Below are positions 54,746-63,079 of a stretch of 64,000 bases of DNA, in pieces; the stretch's first letter is position 1; every line of letters starts with the position of its first letter. The position numbers and the translations under genes were made by a program. The notes under the pieces are model-generated. The model made no database searches, had not been told where the DNA came from, and saw only the letters and a list, made by a program, of their open reading frames with translations. The stretch is from Shewanella halifaxensis HAW-EB4 (GTDB taxonomy: Bacteria > Pseudomonadota > Gammaproteobacteria > Enterobacterales > Shewanellaceae), in assembly GCF_000019185.1 (NCBI RefSeq), contig NC_010334.1, positions 5,111,001-5,175,000 on the forward strand, in the 5' to 3' direction.

Positions 54746-54937
54746 TTAGAAATACCCCGCAAAACTTCAGTGGCCCTTGCTTGAGGTCGCCTTACTAATT
54801 ACATGGTTGTGGTGAACATAACACCTAAGTCTCAAGCGGAAGCAATACTTCCCTTCCCCTGCGACTAACGGAAAATCAATTAACCCACCACACACCCTAA
54901 AACAAGCAAAAACACTACAAAACAAATACTTAACTAT

Positions 54938-54952
54938 TGGCATAAAGATTGC
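54938..54952 (+). promoter_or_regulatory. Sigma-54-like promoter upstream of fliD
   Basis: TGGCATAAAGATTGC matches the sigma-54 consensus (TGGCAyr-N4-TTGC) very well. It lies 46 bases before fliD and probably drives the fliD to lafU run under LafK. Confidence 0.65.
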
Positions 54953-54983
54953 CAGTTGCATAGAAGCAAGATTGGAGGATCAA

Positions 54984-56372
54984 ATGATTTCAGGTATGGG
55001 TGGCGCCTCATTCGCCGAACAACTTATCGTCGCAGAACGTATGGGCAAAGATCAGATATTTGAAAGCAATATGACCAAATATGAGTCGCAGCTCGATGCC
55101 TATAAGATCCTCGAGCGCAGCCTAAATAGCATGACCAGCAAATTGGAAACAATCAATGGCGATGCTTTCGAGAGCAAAACATCATCGATCAGCGATGATA
55201 ATGCCTCGATCACCGTCGAAAGTGGCGCGCCTACGGGCAACTATGATCTGCATGTTAAGCAATTGGCGCAAGCACACCAATTAACTAAAAGCTTTTCCAG
55301 CGAAACCGAAATCCTACCGACGACGGGTATGTTAAGCATTCAAGTTGGCCCTAACGCAGCAGACACCATAGAAATAGATATGGCCGTTCTCAATGCTGAT
55401 GGCACAAAGACGGTTACCGATCTACGAGATGCCATCAATAACCACTCAGGTAATCCTGGAGTACAAGCCTCTTTAGTGAGAACCGGTGGTCAGGTCGAAC
55501 TTATGCTGACATCAAAAGAGACGGGTGAAGCTAGCGCCATTGATGTAAAGATGGATGGTGCAGACTGGGGAATGACCGAGCGCAAAGCGGCGCAAGATGC
55601 ACTGGCGACTCTTAACGGCATCGACATCAAGAGCAGTAGCAACAACTTAGCCAACGTCATCGATGGCGTCTCTATTGAGCTTAATAAGGTCCACGCTGCA
55701 GGAGAGAGCAGTAGTATCAAGATCCAATCTGATACCGACGCCAGTGAAAAGGCAATTGAAGATTTCGTCGATATCTTCAACGACTTGATGGATGAAATAA
55801 ATAAATTAACTCGCTCCATGGGCAGTGAAGCCTTAGATGATCTCAATAACGAGAATGACGATAGCAGCGATAGTAATGAAGATGAAGATAAAGACGAAGA
55901 AGATGACGACTTCAACTCTTCAATTACCGAAGATCAGCTCGGCGTACTCAAGGGCGACTCGAGTATTCGAATGCTGCAACAAGGTATGCGTGATGCCATC
56001 TTCGATGCTGCGCCAAACGGTATGCGTCTATCGGATATTGGTGTTGAGATGGGCCGTGACGGCAAGCTGGATATCGACCAAGATAAACTCTCTAAAGCAC
56101 TAAAAGATGATCCCGACGCGATACAAGCCATGTTTACCGGTACAGGCAGTTATATCGACCGATTCGATACTATCATCGACCCCTTCACTAAATTCCAAGG
56201 CTCTATGGATCTCAAGCAAGATAACCTTGAGAAGCAGATCGAACGAGTCGAAACCAGCATGGACAATCATGACAGGCAGATGGAGCAGAGATATCAAATT
56301 TATCTGGCTCAATTTACTGCAATGGAAGCCACCATTAGCCAGCTAAACTCAGCTAGCGCACTGTTTTATTAA
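54984..56372 (+). CDS. fliD: Lateral filament cap protein FliD (LafB)
   Basis: A 462-residue protein from the ATG at 54984, with GGAGG 5 bases upstream; a TTG at 54972 lies inside that site. It has the FliD N- and C-terminal coiled-coil domains (LKQDNLEKQIERVETSMD near 414-431). At about residues 287-312 it carries a run dominated by Asp, Glu, Asn and Ser that is not typical of FliD. It caps the filament and folds flagellin. First gene of the last lateral run. Confidence 0.92.
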   Translation: MISGMGGASFAEQLIVAERMGKDQIFESNMTKYESQLDAYKILERSLNSMTSKLETINGDAFESKTSSISDDNASITVESGAPTGNYDLHVKQLAQAHQLTKSFSSETEILPTTGMLSIQVGPNAADTIEIDMAVLNADGTKTVTDLRDAINNHSGNPGVQASLVRTGGQVELMLTSKETGEASAIDVKMDGADWGMTERKAAQDALATLNGIDIKSSSNNLANVIDGVSIELNKVHAAGESSSIKIQSDTDASEKAIEDFVDIFNDLMDEINKLTRSMGSEALDDLNNENDDSSDSNEDEDKDEEDDDFNSSITEDQLGVLKGDSSIRMLQQGMRDAIFDAAPNGMRLSDIGVEMGRDGKLDIDQDKLSKALKDDPDAIQAMFTGTGSYIDRFDTIIDPFTKFQGSMDLKQDNLEKQIERVETSMDNHDRQMEQRYQIYLAQFTAMEATISQLNSASALFY

Positions 56373-56386
56373 GGAAAGAACAAAAA

Positions 56387-56767
56387 ATGTTGAACGAGCA
56401 CGATCCCTTTAATGCTTACAAACAAACCTCTTTAGATGCCAGAGCGGCAGCTGCCAATCCGCATGAGATGGTACGCATGTTACTCGACGGTCTGTTAGAA
56501 GAAATTCAGCGTACAGCTGGCTTTATGCAGCGTAAGAGCTTTGAAGACAAAGGGCAGAGTATCAACAAGTGCCTCAATATCGTGCATGGACTCGACTCCA
56601 TGCTCGATATTGAAAACGGTGGTGAAGTCGCCGCAGGCCTAAACCGCCTCTATGACTATTGCAGTCGACAACTGGTAACTGCAAGCGTTGAAAACAGCGT
56701 TACCGCCCTTGAACCCATCACAAAGGTAATTACCGATGTCAGAGCCGGTTGGGCAAATCTCAATTGA
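56387..56767 (+). CDS. fliS: Flagellin chaperone FliS (LafC)
   Basis: The 126-residue flagellin chaperone shows ANPHEMVRMLLDGLLEEIQR near 23-42, the family signature near the N-terminus. Four-helix bundle with normal length. It overlaps the next gene by 32 bases, so the two are almost certainly translated together. Confidence 0.93.
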   Translation: MLNEHDPFNAYKQTSLDARAAAANPHEMVRMLLDGLLEEIQRTAGFMQRKSFEDKGQSINKCLNIVHGLDSMLDIENGGEVAAGLNRLYDYCSRQLVTASVENSVTALEPITKVITDVRAGWANLN

Positions 56768-57062
56768 GCAGTGGCTGCAGTTCGAAAAAGCGCTGCAGTT
56801 TCACGCCCAAGCTAAAAACTGGGACAAGTTAGTCCTAGTGAATCAAAAAATGGCTGATGCCCTAAAAAGAGCGGGAAAACCAAATTCCCGCTCACAACTG
56901 CTTGCGCGCCAATCTTTAGCACGTACCCATCAGCAAGTGTTGCAGCAGTTAAACCAAGATAAAGACCAACTAAAGCGAGAAATGAGTCAATTTAAACAGC
57001 AACAAGATGGCCTCGCCGCTTATCAAATGACCTGCGCCAGTGCCGGAGTGCATAATGACTAG
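56736..57062 (+). CDS. fliT: FliT-like chaperone (LafD)
   Basis: A 108-residue helical protein in the lafD/fliT position, overlapping fliS by 32 bases. The C-terminus is a Gln/Lys-rich coiled-coil (LNQDKDQLKREMSQFKQQQD). There is no sharp motif; the call rests on length and position. In other systems FliT is the chaperone of FliD. The last 8 bases overlap the chosen fliK start. Confidence 0.75.
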   Translation: MSEPVGQISIEQWLQFEKALQFHAQAKNWDKLVLVNQKMADALKRAGKPNSRSQLLARQSLARTHQQVLQQLNQDKDQLKREMSQFKQQQDGLAAYQMTCASAGVHND

Positions 57063-58188
57063 CCCTGTATTAACAAGTGTGCTGGTGACGCCGACAGGCT
57101 CTGCACCATCAAGCCACATAAGAGAAGCCAGTGGCCAAAAAGACTCTAGCTTAGTTGAGCATGGCTCACTTGAGTATGATTCGTTTGAACACTACACTCA
57201 GACGCAACTGCCTTTTTCATTAGTGCTGCCACCGCAGCCTCTTTCAGAACCGCCGCTAAACGCTGCAGCCCCCCTCTCAATGAGAGGCCATAGCCAAGCA
57301 TTTGCCACAGCACTTCCCCACGGTGGCCTTAGCAATCTGCAGCCACCGTTCGACTCGCAAACGCCTGTAGCAAGTATTCAAGTGACGGAGATCCGAGGTC
57401 AAACTCCTGCGTTTTTATCTGTCAGCCAACAAGCGTTAAATCAAAGCCAATTGGTAACACAGAATATGGGCACTCCAGTACAAAGCTTAGATTCTCGTTC
57501 GCAAACCTTACCATTGACCATGGCAACATCACTGGACGCAGAGATGGGAAATATTGCTGCAACCAACAGTAGTTTTCCATTAATGTCGGGCACAATAAAG
57601 CCAGATAACTTCACTGGCTTTAACCCGTTTCAAGGCATTAATACCCCGTTTTCTACCACGCTCTCAGCAAGCACGCTTGATAGTAATACCAGTAATGCCA
57701 TCGATTCGGTGAACCAGATTTTAACTACGAGTTCTCGTACACAAGGCGCAGTCGCACAATGGGGGCCTGTTTCTGTTTCACAGTCGGCACCTTTGCCACA
57801 GCAGAGCCATGAGATGCTCTCACCACTTAGAGAGCAGCTACGGTTTCAAATCGATCAGCAGATCAAACAAGCAGAGCTAAGACTCGACCCGCCAGAGCTA
57901 GGAAAGATTGAGCTTAACGTTCGCCTAGATGGTGATCGGCTACATATTCAAATGCATGCAGCCAACTCTTCAGTAAGAGATGCCCTCTTGATGGGGCTCG
58001 ATAGACTTAGAGCGGAGTTAGCCATGGATCATGGCGGGCAAATTGACGTCGATATCAGTCAAGGCGAGCCGCAACAGAAACAGCATCAGGGCAGATCTCA
58101 ATCGGCAATTGCAGCTGCAAATCTTCATGAGCCTCAACTAGTCGTCGCTGATCTTCCCCAACAAGATCAGGTCGATCTACTCGCATAA
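57055..58188 (+). CDS. fliK: Lateral hook-length control protein FliK (LafE)
   Basis: A 377-residue protein. The N-terminal two thirds are low-complexity (Ser, Gln, Pro, Thr) and secreted as a ruler. The C-terminal Flg_hook domain is clear: LRLDPPELGKIELNVRLDGD near 278-297. The ATG at 57055, with GGAG 6 bases upstream, is preferred to a GTG at 57040. It interacts with FlhB to switch export specificity. fliL follows. Confidence 0.9.
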   Translation: MTSPVLTSVLVTPTGSAPSSHIREASGQKDSSLVEHGSLEYDSFEHYTQTQLPFSLVLPPQPLSEPPLNAAAPLSMRGHSQAFATALPHGGLSNLQPPFDSQTPVASIQVTEIRGQTPAFLSVSQQALNQSQLVTQNMGTPVQSLDSRSQTLPLTMATSLDAEMGNIAATNSSFPLMSGTIKPDNFTGFNPFQGINTPFSTTLSASTLDSNTSNAIDSVNQILTTSSRTQGAVAQWGPVSVSQSAPLPQQSHEMLSPLREQLRFQIDQQIKQAELRLDPPELGKIELNVRLDGDRLHIQMHAANSSVRDALLMGLDRLRAELAMDHGGQIDVDISQGEPQQKQHQGRSQSAIAAANLHEPQLVVADLPQQDQVDLLA

Positions 58189-58202
58189 TTTAGGAGCTAT
58201 TC

Positions 58203-58658
58203 ATGTCATCAACTAAAAGTAACAGCAAACGGATCATTATGGCTCTGCTGTTCCTCTCTTGGACTGCAGCCAGTTTCTGGGTCGGTTGGCAATCACCTCG
58301 GCTGATCGGTGGCCCCTTTGTTGTTAAGGATGCCGAGGTAAAATCTGCCAAATTTTATCCATTAGATAAGTTTGTTATTTCAGTTCCCGGTGATGAGTTC
58401 CCTCATTACTTACTGTTAGAGATGGCCTTTAAGAGTCGCTCTCAAAATGCCGCAAGCACTCTCGAACAAGCCGACCCAGTGATTAAAAACTCGCTGATGA
58501 AGATGTTTTCTAACAAGCATTTCAATGAGCTCAATAACGCACAACAATTCGATTCTCTGCAAAAAGAGGCTCATAGCTTACTGTCAGCAGTTTTAGCCGA
58601 AAATGACTTCGACATCGAGTTAGATGACGTGCTGTTTACACGTATGGTTATTCAATAA
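58203..58658 (+). CDS. fliL: Lateral flagellar basal body protein FliL (LafF)
   Basis: A 151-residue protein with one N-terminal membrane helix (about residues 10-28) and a periplasmic domain ending DDVLFTRMVIQ, the family's typical end. FliL supports stator function around the motor. It sits between fliK and lafS, as in V. parahaemolyticus. Confidence 0.88.
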   Translation: MSSTKSNSKRIIMALLFLSWTAASFWVGWQSPRLIGGPFVVKDAEVKSAKFYPLDKFVISVPGDEFPHYLLLEMAFKSRSQNAASTLEQADPVIKNSLMKMFSNKHFNELNNAQQFDSLQKEAHSLLSAVLAENDFDIELDDVLFTRMVIQ

Positions 58659-58669
58659 AGGCCCACGCT

Positions 58670-59392
58670 ATGAATGCTGCTCAATCAGCCTACCAAGAAG
58701 TGTCTGAAGATATTGCTATAAACCGCCAGTCCGAAAGTAAAGTGATGGTGCAATATCTACCTTTAGTTAAACGTTCTGTATCGCAACTTAGAAGCCATTG
58801 CGGTTCCGTTCTGGCCATTGAGGATATGGAACAGATAGGCATGATGGCGTTATTGGAAGCAGCAAGACGCTACCCCGGTGAGTATGATAATGGCTTTCTC
58901 TCTTTTGCCGGGCAACGGATCCGTGGCGCTATTCTCGATGAGCTACGCCGCCAAGACTGGCGGCCACGCCCAGTAAGGCAGCAGGCTCACGAACTCAACG
59001 ACACCATAAGAAAGCTCACTCGACTGTTAGAGCGAGAACCTAGTGACAAAGAGGTCGCTGAGGCAATGGGCTTAAATGAAGTCGAGTATCGTGAACGACT
59101 ATTTGCCTCGCAGTCAGAATCGATGCGCAGCTTAGACGAGCTGATAAGCGAAGGTGGAAACTTTGTCGATAACAATGACATGTTGGAGCAATTTTCAGCA
59201 AAAGAGTGCTTATTCCAAGCTATTTCAAAATTAAACAAAAGAGAACAGCTGATCCTGTCGCTTTACTATCAACATGAACTCAATTTAAAAGAAATTGCCG
59301 CAACATTGGGACTGACTGAAACGCGTATTTGTCAGCTGCATAAACAAGCAGTAAAACAGCTTCAGAACATCTATCAACAATGGGAACGGTAA
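58670..59392 (+). CDS. lafS: Lateral flagellar sigma factor LafS (sigma-28)
   Basis: The 240-residue FliA-type sigma factor has region 2 (VMVQYLPLVKRSVSQL and LDELRRQDWRPRPVRQ near 88-103), and region 4 with NKREQLILSLYYQHELNLKE near 190-209 and a helix-turn-helix LTETRICQLHKQA. It should read the late lateral genes, including lafA, and be held by FlgM. Its own presence inside the fliD run gives a hierarchy. Confidence 0.94.
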   Translation: MNAAQSAYQEVSEDIAINRQSESKVMVQYLPLVKRSVSQLRSHCGSVLAIEDMEQIGMMALLEAARRYPGEYDNGFLSFAGQRIRGAILDELRRQDWRPRPVRQQAHELNDTIRKLTRLLEREPSDKEVAEAMGLNEVEYRERLFASQSESMRSLDELISEGGNFVDNNDMLEQFSAKECLFQAISKLNKREQLILSLYYQHELNLKEIAATLGLTETRICQLHKQAVKQLQNIYQQWER

Positions 59393-59406
59393 ACAGGTGA
59401 GATAGT

Positions 59407-60264
59407 ATGAGCAAACTGTTAGGGCTAGTAATAATTCTCTTGTCGGTTTTTGGCGGATATGTGTGGGCAGGAGGAGCACTAATCTCCCTTTGGCAGCCAG
59501 CTGAAATTCTAATCATTTTTGGTGCAGGTATTGGCGCACTCATCATTGCCAACCCCAAGCCAGTATTAATAGAGATGTATGAGCAGCTTAAAGAGTTGGT
59601 AAGGGTTGAGCGAGAAGATCCTGAACTTTACCCGCAATTATTTGGTTTAATGAATATGCTGATGGCTCAAATCCAATCTCAAGGACTACGTGTACTGGAT
59701 GACCATGTAGAGAAACCGAGAGAGAGCTCGCTGTTCTTAATGTATCCCGTGGTGCTAGAACACCCAAACGTTCTTAACTTCCTCATAGATAATCTACGAT
59801 TACAATCGATCGGTAAGCTATCCCCCCACGACCTAGAGCATATGCTTGAAGAAGAGATCCATCGAATCGATGAAGATAGAATGCGCCCTTCCCATGCATT
59901 TAATAAAGTCGCAGAAGCCATGCCAGGTTTCGGTATTTTAGCGGCGGTAATGGGGATTATCATCACCATGTCGAATATCGACGGCCCAATTACGATGATC
60001 GGTGTAAAGGTTGCCGCAGCGCTAGTGGGTACTTTTATTGGTATCTTTGCTTGTTACTGCATATTTGACCCACTTTCTAAGGCGATGGAACATTTAGTCG
60101 AGCGTCAATCTGCTCAGATGCGCTGTGTAGCCGCAATGCTAACCGCCTTCGCCAAAGGCAAACCTCCCATGCTTGCCATCGACGCAGGTCGCAAACAGAT
60201 CCAAAGCGAAAACCGTCCAACCTTTATCGAACTTGAGCGTTGGTTGGTGGAGCAAAAAAGCTAA
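59407..60264 (+). CDS. lafT: Lateral stator protein LafT (MotA family)
   Basis: The 285-residue MotA homologue has four membrane segments: about 5-25, 32-50, 173-190 and 201-220. EAMPGFGILAAVMGIIITM near 170-188 is typical of proton-type MotA. The cytoplasmic loop between helices 2 and 3 (about 55-160) contacts FliG. The stop overlaps the lafU start (TAATG). Confidence 0.93.
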   Translation: MSKLLGLVIILLSVFGGYVWAGGALISLWQPAEILIIFGAGIGALIIANPKPVLIEMYEQLKELVRVEREDPELYPQLFGLMNMLMAQIQSQGLRVLDDHVEKPRESSLFLMYPVVLEHPNVLNFLIDNLRLQSIGKLSPHDLEHMLEEEIHRIDEDRMRPSHAFNKVAEAMPGFGILAAVMGIIITMSNIDGPITMIGVKVAAALVGTFIGIFACYCIFDPLSKAMEHLVERQSAQMRCVAAMLTAFAKGKPPMLAIDAGRKQIQSENRPTFIELERWLVEQKS

Positions 60265-61274
60265 TGGCAATTAGACCTGAGCCAGTCGTCATTAGACGTA
60301 AAAAGCGCTCCAAGGCTAAAGCTGGCCACGGTGGCGCTTGGAAAGTCGCATTTGCAGACTTTACCTTGGCCATGATGGCACTCTTTATGGTGTTGTGGAT
60401 CATGCAAATTGCCGATCAGCAAGAGCGTACCATGATAGTGCAATACCTAAATGGTGATCTTCATGATGATGGATCGATTAACCCCTTTAATTTAGGTGGC
60501 GCACCTTCAATGTTCGACTTTCAAGGCAACATTGCGATCCAACAGGCAGTGTTACCCGCTGCGGCTACAGGCGTCGAACGAAGTGGCCCTGCCATGCACA
60601 ATCGCATACCTCAAGGTACCGAAAACGCTAAAGCGGGAAGAGGTCCTGAGCTGAACTCCTTGGTACCAGGTAAATTTGAAACTCAGGCTCAACTTGAGTT
60701 TTTAGCAAAAGAGATAGACAAGGTTATCGAAAATGTCAGCATGAGTGCCAACGTCGAGTTACAAGTGGTTCCACAAGGAGTGCGCATCTTGATGCATGAC
60801 AACGTTAACCAGTTCATGTTCACCCGCGGTAGTGCAGATATGAAGCCCTACTTTGAAGATCTACTTATGGCCTTAGGGCCGCTATTAAGTCAGGTAGAGA
60901 ATAAGATCACCATTTCGGGTCATACCGATTCCAGCCCTTATGCTGGCAAGAAATTCACTAACTGGGAGCTATCCAGTAAGCGAGCATTATTGGCAAGGCG
61001 AGTGCTTGAGTATGGCGGCCTTAGACGTCATCAAGTCATTCAAGTGACAGGTATGGCAGACCAAGCGCCCTATGTCATTAAAGATCCTGCTGCAGCGGCA
61101 AATAGGCGCATAGAGGTCTTAGTGATGACATCAGATGCTGAAAATCAATTGCGCCAAATGATGGGGCAACCGTTAAAGACGACTGCACCGAGCGACAACC
61201 TACAACAAGCTAAACAAATTGCCGAAGCAAACCAACCGCGAGCGAGATACCCACAACAATGGACGAGCCAATAA
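60264..61274 (+). CDS. lafU: Lateral stator protein LafU (MotB family)
   Basis: A 336-residue protein. The ATG at 60264 overlaps the lafT stop; an earlier frame is rejected. One membrane helix (about 32-53) begins after KVAFADFTLAMM, where the Asp is the ion-carrying residue of MotB. The C-terminal OmpA-like domain, ISGHTDSSPYAGKKFTNWEL near 221-240 and NRRIEVLVM near 277, binds peptidoglycan. It forms the motor with LafT. It overlaps the PilZ gene by 16 bases. Confidence 0.93.
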   Translation: MAIRPEPVVIRRKKRSKAKAGHGGAWKVAFADFTLAMMALFMVLWIMQIADQQERTMIVQYLNGDLHDDGSINPFNLGGAPSMFDFQGNIAIQQAVLPAAATGVERSGPAMHNRIPQGTENAKAGRGPELNSLVPGKFETQAQLEFLAKEIDKVIENVSMSANVELQVVPQGVRILMHDNVNQFMFTRGSADMKPYFEDLLMALGPLLSQVENKITISGHTDSSPYAGKKFTNWELSSKRALLARRVLEYGGLRRHQVIQVTGMADQAPYVIKDPAAAANRRIEVLVMTSDAENQLRQMMGQPLKTTAPSDNLQQAKQIAEANQPRARYPQQWTSQ

Positions 61275-61699
61275 TAGTCCAGGCTGAATTTATCCCAGCG
61301 GATAAACAGCCTATAACCCAGAAAAAGCCGGAAGAAGGCCGCCAACATACAAGATTTAGCCTTAGGGAAAGTAACCTACAAGATATTCGCTTTGCCTGCG
61401 ATGGTGTTACCGTTTCACTAGTAAAAAAATACTGCTTAATGAGTAAAACCATCGGCATCGCCAACATTAAAGATATCGGTTTTGGGGGCGTCGGCTTAAT
61501 AAGCCGCTGTAACTTACAGCCCAAACAGACCATCTTTATATGTTTAGAGGAAGAATACTTTCAGATCCAAGTCATGCGCGTCGCGAAAATAAATCACAGA
61601 CTTAACTTTATCGGCGCAAGGTGGGCTGAACAAGATAAAAGACAGATAAGTTACATCACCAATAAAATCTATAACCTGAGTCGGTCACCTCTGATTTAG
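61259..61699 (+). CDS. PilZ domain protein at the end of the lateral motor operon
   Basis: A 146-residue protein with a PilZ-like domain. The RxxxR loop is present (R28-x3-R32, GRQHTR) and the second motif is DIGFGG at 72-77, where D and G are kept but Ser is replaced by Gly. Both are c-di-GMP contact positions in PilZ proteins. It overlaps lafU by 16 bases, so it is translated with the stators. It could act as a c-di-GMP-responsive brake like YcgR. Binding is not shown. Confidence 0.75.
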   Translation: MDEPIIVQAEFIPADKQPITQKKPEEGRQHTRFSLRESNLQDIRFACDGVTVSLVKKYCLMSKTIGIANIKDIGFGGVGLISRCNLQPKQTIFICLEEEYFQIQVMRVAKINHRLNFIGARWAEQDKRQISYITNKIYNLSRSPLI

Positions 61700-61743
61700 T
61701 GGTTTAAATAATTTAGGTATTCAGTGACGAAAAGGAGATCACA

Positions 61744-62028
61744 ATGCCTGCTTCATATGAGCGAAAAGGACCCGATGCCTTACAAAAACTTTTTTTATAT
61801 TTGATCCTGTTCGATTGGATCATCTTAATCTACTTGATTGTAGAGATTAAAAGGATGTCATTTCAACATGGCGCAATCACTTCAATCGTTGTAGCTATGT
61901 TCAATTTACTCCTAGTTAAACTATGTTTTAGGAGAGCACGCAGAGCAGAAGACGGTTATCAAATCTACCCTGTAATCATTGGTGCCTTACTGTCGTTTTG
62001 TCTTATCGCCTACTTTTTTTTCTTTTAG
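61744..62028 (+). CDS. Small three-helix membrane protein, unrecognised
   Basis: A 94-residue, strongly hydrophobic protein with three likely membrane helices (about 16-36, 44-63, 74-94). No family is recognised. It lies 44 bases after the PilZ gene on the same strand with a plausible AAGGAG site, so it may belong to the motor operon. A 10-bp hairpin follows at 62051. Confidence 0.6.
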   Translation: MPASYERKGPDALQKLFLYLILFDWIILIYLIVEIKRMSFQHGAITSIVVAMFNLLLVKLCFRRARRAEDGYQIYPVIIGALLSFCLIAYFFFF

Positions 62029-62050
62029 GCTTAACACCTTTTCCCCCTCA

Positions 62051-62074
62051 AGCCCGTTAAAACCTTAACGGGCT
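62051..62074 (+). terminator. Hairpin after the last lateral flagellar operon gene
   Basis: A perfect 10-bp stem (62051-62060 with 62065-62074) has an AACC loop. No T run follows, so termination may be partial. It marks the right border of the flagellar block. Confidence 0.5.
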
Positions 62075-62194
62075 ACATCTAATATATTCAAAGTCCGTAA
62101 AAGTCCTCTAGCTTCTATACCATCGAGAGCCCCATAAATTTCACTTTCTAAATCTCTGTTCGACGCAAGTTCTCTGTATTTGCTCTCAGGATAT

Positions 62195-62640
62195 GAAGAA
62201 TCTGCTGGAATCTCATAGTTCGCGTAGTGGACACATGGAGGCGTAGAAGCCCAGCTTTGGATGCGACGCAATCAATGGCTTTGTCGCTTGTTACGAAGCC
62301 GGAGGCAAGACACATGGATGGTGAGAATGGCGAAAGCCATATGCTCTCGAACGGGAGACAAGGATGTAGTAGGTCTGGCTTTTATACAGGTAGGTATCAA
62401 AGTACGAATGTCTGAAATGCATGGAGCAGTTTCTGGCCAAGCTCAGCGGCGGGCGACCGCCAAGACCTTTCCTTGGCATCTGCCCCATAGGGATATGGTA
62501 AATGTCATAATGATGTCAGGAACATCATTGACCATGCCACCAAGGCATTTGTTAATCCTAAACATCAGATGGCGGAAGTGTCGATATTGTATGGAGCATT
62601 TATCGACCGACGTAGCGAGTTGGCATTTATGCCTACTTAA
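62195..62640 (+). ncRNA. Second CsrB/CsrC-like RNA region with GGA hairpins
   Basis: About 11 to 13 GGA motifs occur on the plus strand in 450 bases, with few on the other strand. Several lie in loops of small hairpins: GCC-GGA-GGC at 62298-62306, ACA-AGGA-TGT at 62358-62367, TGC-ATGGA-GCA at 62418-62428, CATA-GGGA-TATG at 62486-62497 and TGATGT-CAGGA-ACATCA at 62511-62527. This is the signature of CsrA-binding RNAs. The ends are not known: no strong promoter, UvrY box or T-rich terminator was seen; weak hairpins with T-poor tails lie at 62534 and near 62620. It is weaker than the first locus. Confidence 0.5.
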
Positions 62641-62714
62641 GTGAAGCAGTCACCTTAACGGTTAGCTATATTTTAGATAAGTTAGCGTTCATTATTTTAC
62701 AAACGCCCAGACGC

Positions 62715-62744
62715 AAAAAAGCCCGCTACATCGTAGCGGGCTTT
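62715..62744 (-). terminator. Rho-independent terminator of the rRNA operon
   Basis: The minus-strand 12-bp stem (62733-62744 with 62718-62729) has a 3-base loop and is followed by six T. It ends the operon after 5S. Confidence 0.9.
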
Positions 62745-62770
62745 ATCGCTTCTCTTTCGAGAATAAATAG

Positions 62771-62890
62771 GCGCCTGGAAATGACCTACTCTCACATGGG
62801 GAGACCCCACACTACCATCGGCGATACTGTGTTTCACTTCTGAGTTCGGAATGGATTCAGGTGGTGCCACAGCTCTATGGTTTCCAGACA
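62771..62890 (-). rRNA. rrf: 5S ribosomal RNA
   Basis: On the minus strand the sequence matches bacterial 5S rRNA: the CCGAACTCAGAAGTGAAAC loop and CGATGGTAGTGTGGGG block are close to those of E. coli. The 5' TGTCTGGAAA pairs with the 3' TTTCCAGGCG to form the terminal helix, which gives ends near 62890 and 62771, 120 nt. Confidence 0.95.
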
Positions 62891-63079
62891 AATTCTGCTT
62901 TACTTTCAGTTTTTAAAAAACTAAAGGTAAAAAAGTTTGGAAAGCTGTTACTCGCCGGAGCAAGTAAACTGAAATTAAGTTTTGAGTTCGAACACACATT
63001 AAGTGTCACTCTTTTCAGAGTTTGTTCTAATTTTGATGATGTAAAAACATCAGTCTCATACAAAACCCATTAGGGTTGT

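Noticed and set aside
54767..54961. 64-codon minus-strand ORF between lafA and fliD
   Set aside because: No ribosome site or similarity was seen, and it overlaps the sigma-54-like promoter of fliD.
62065..62644. Several short ORFs on both strands between the lateral block and the rRNA operon
   Set aside because: They overlap the GGA-hairpin region, lack ribosome sites and have unlikely compositions.
62891..63079. Possible tRNA gene in the 23S-5S spacer
   Set aside because: No cloverleaf or CCA end was recognised; the stretch is plain spacer.
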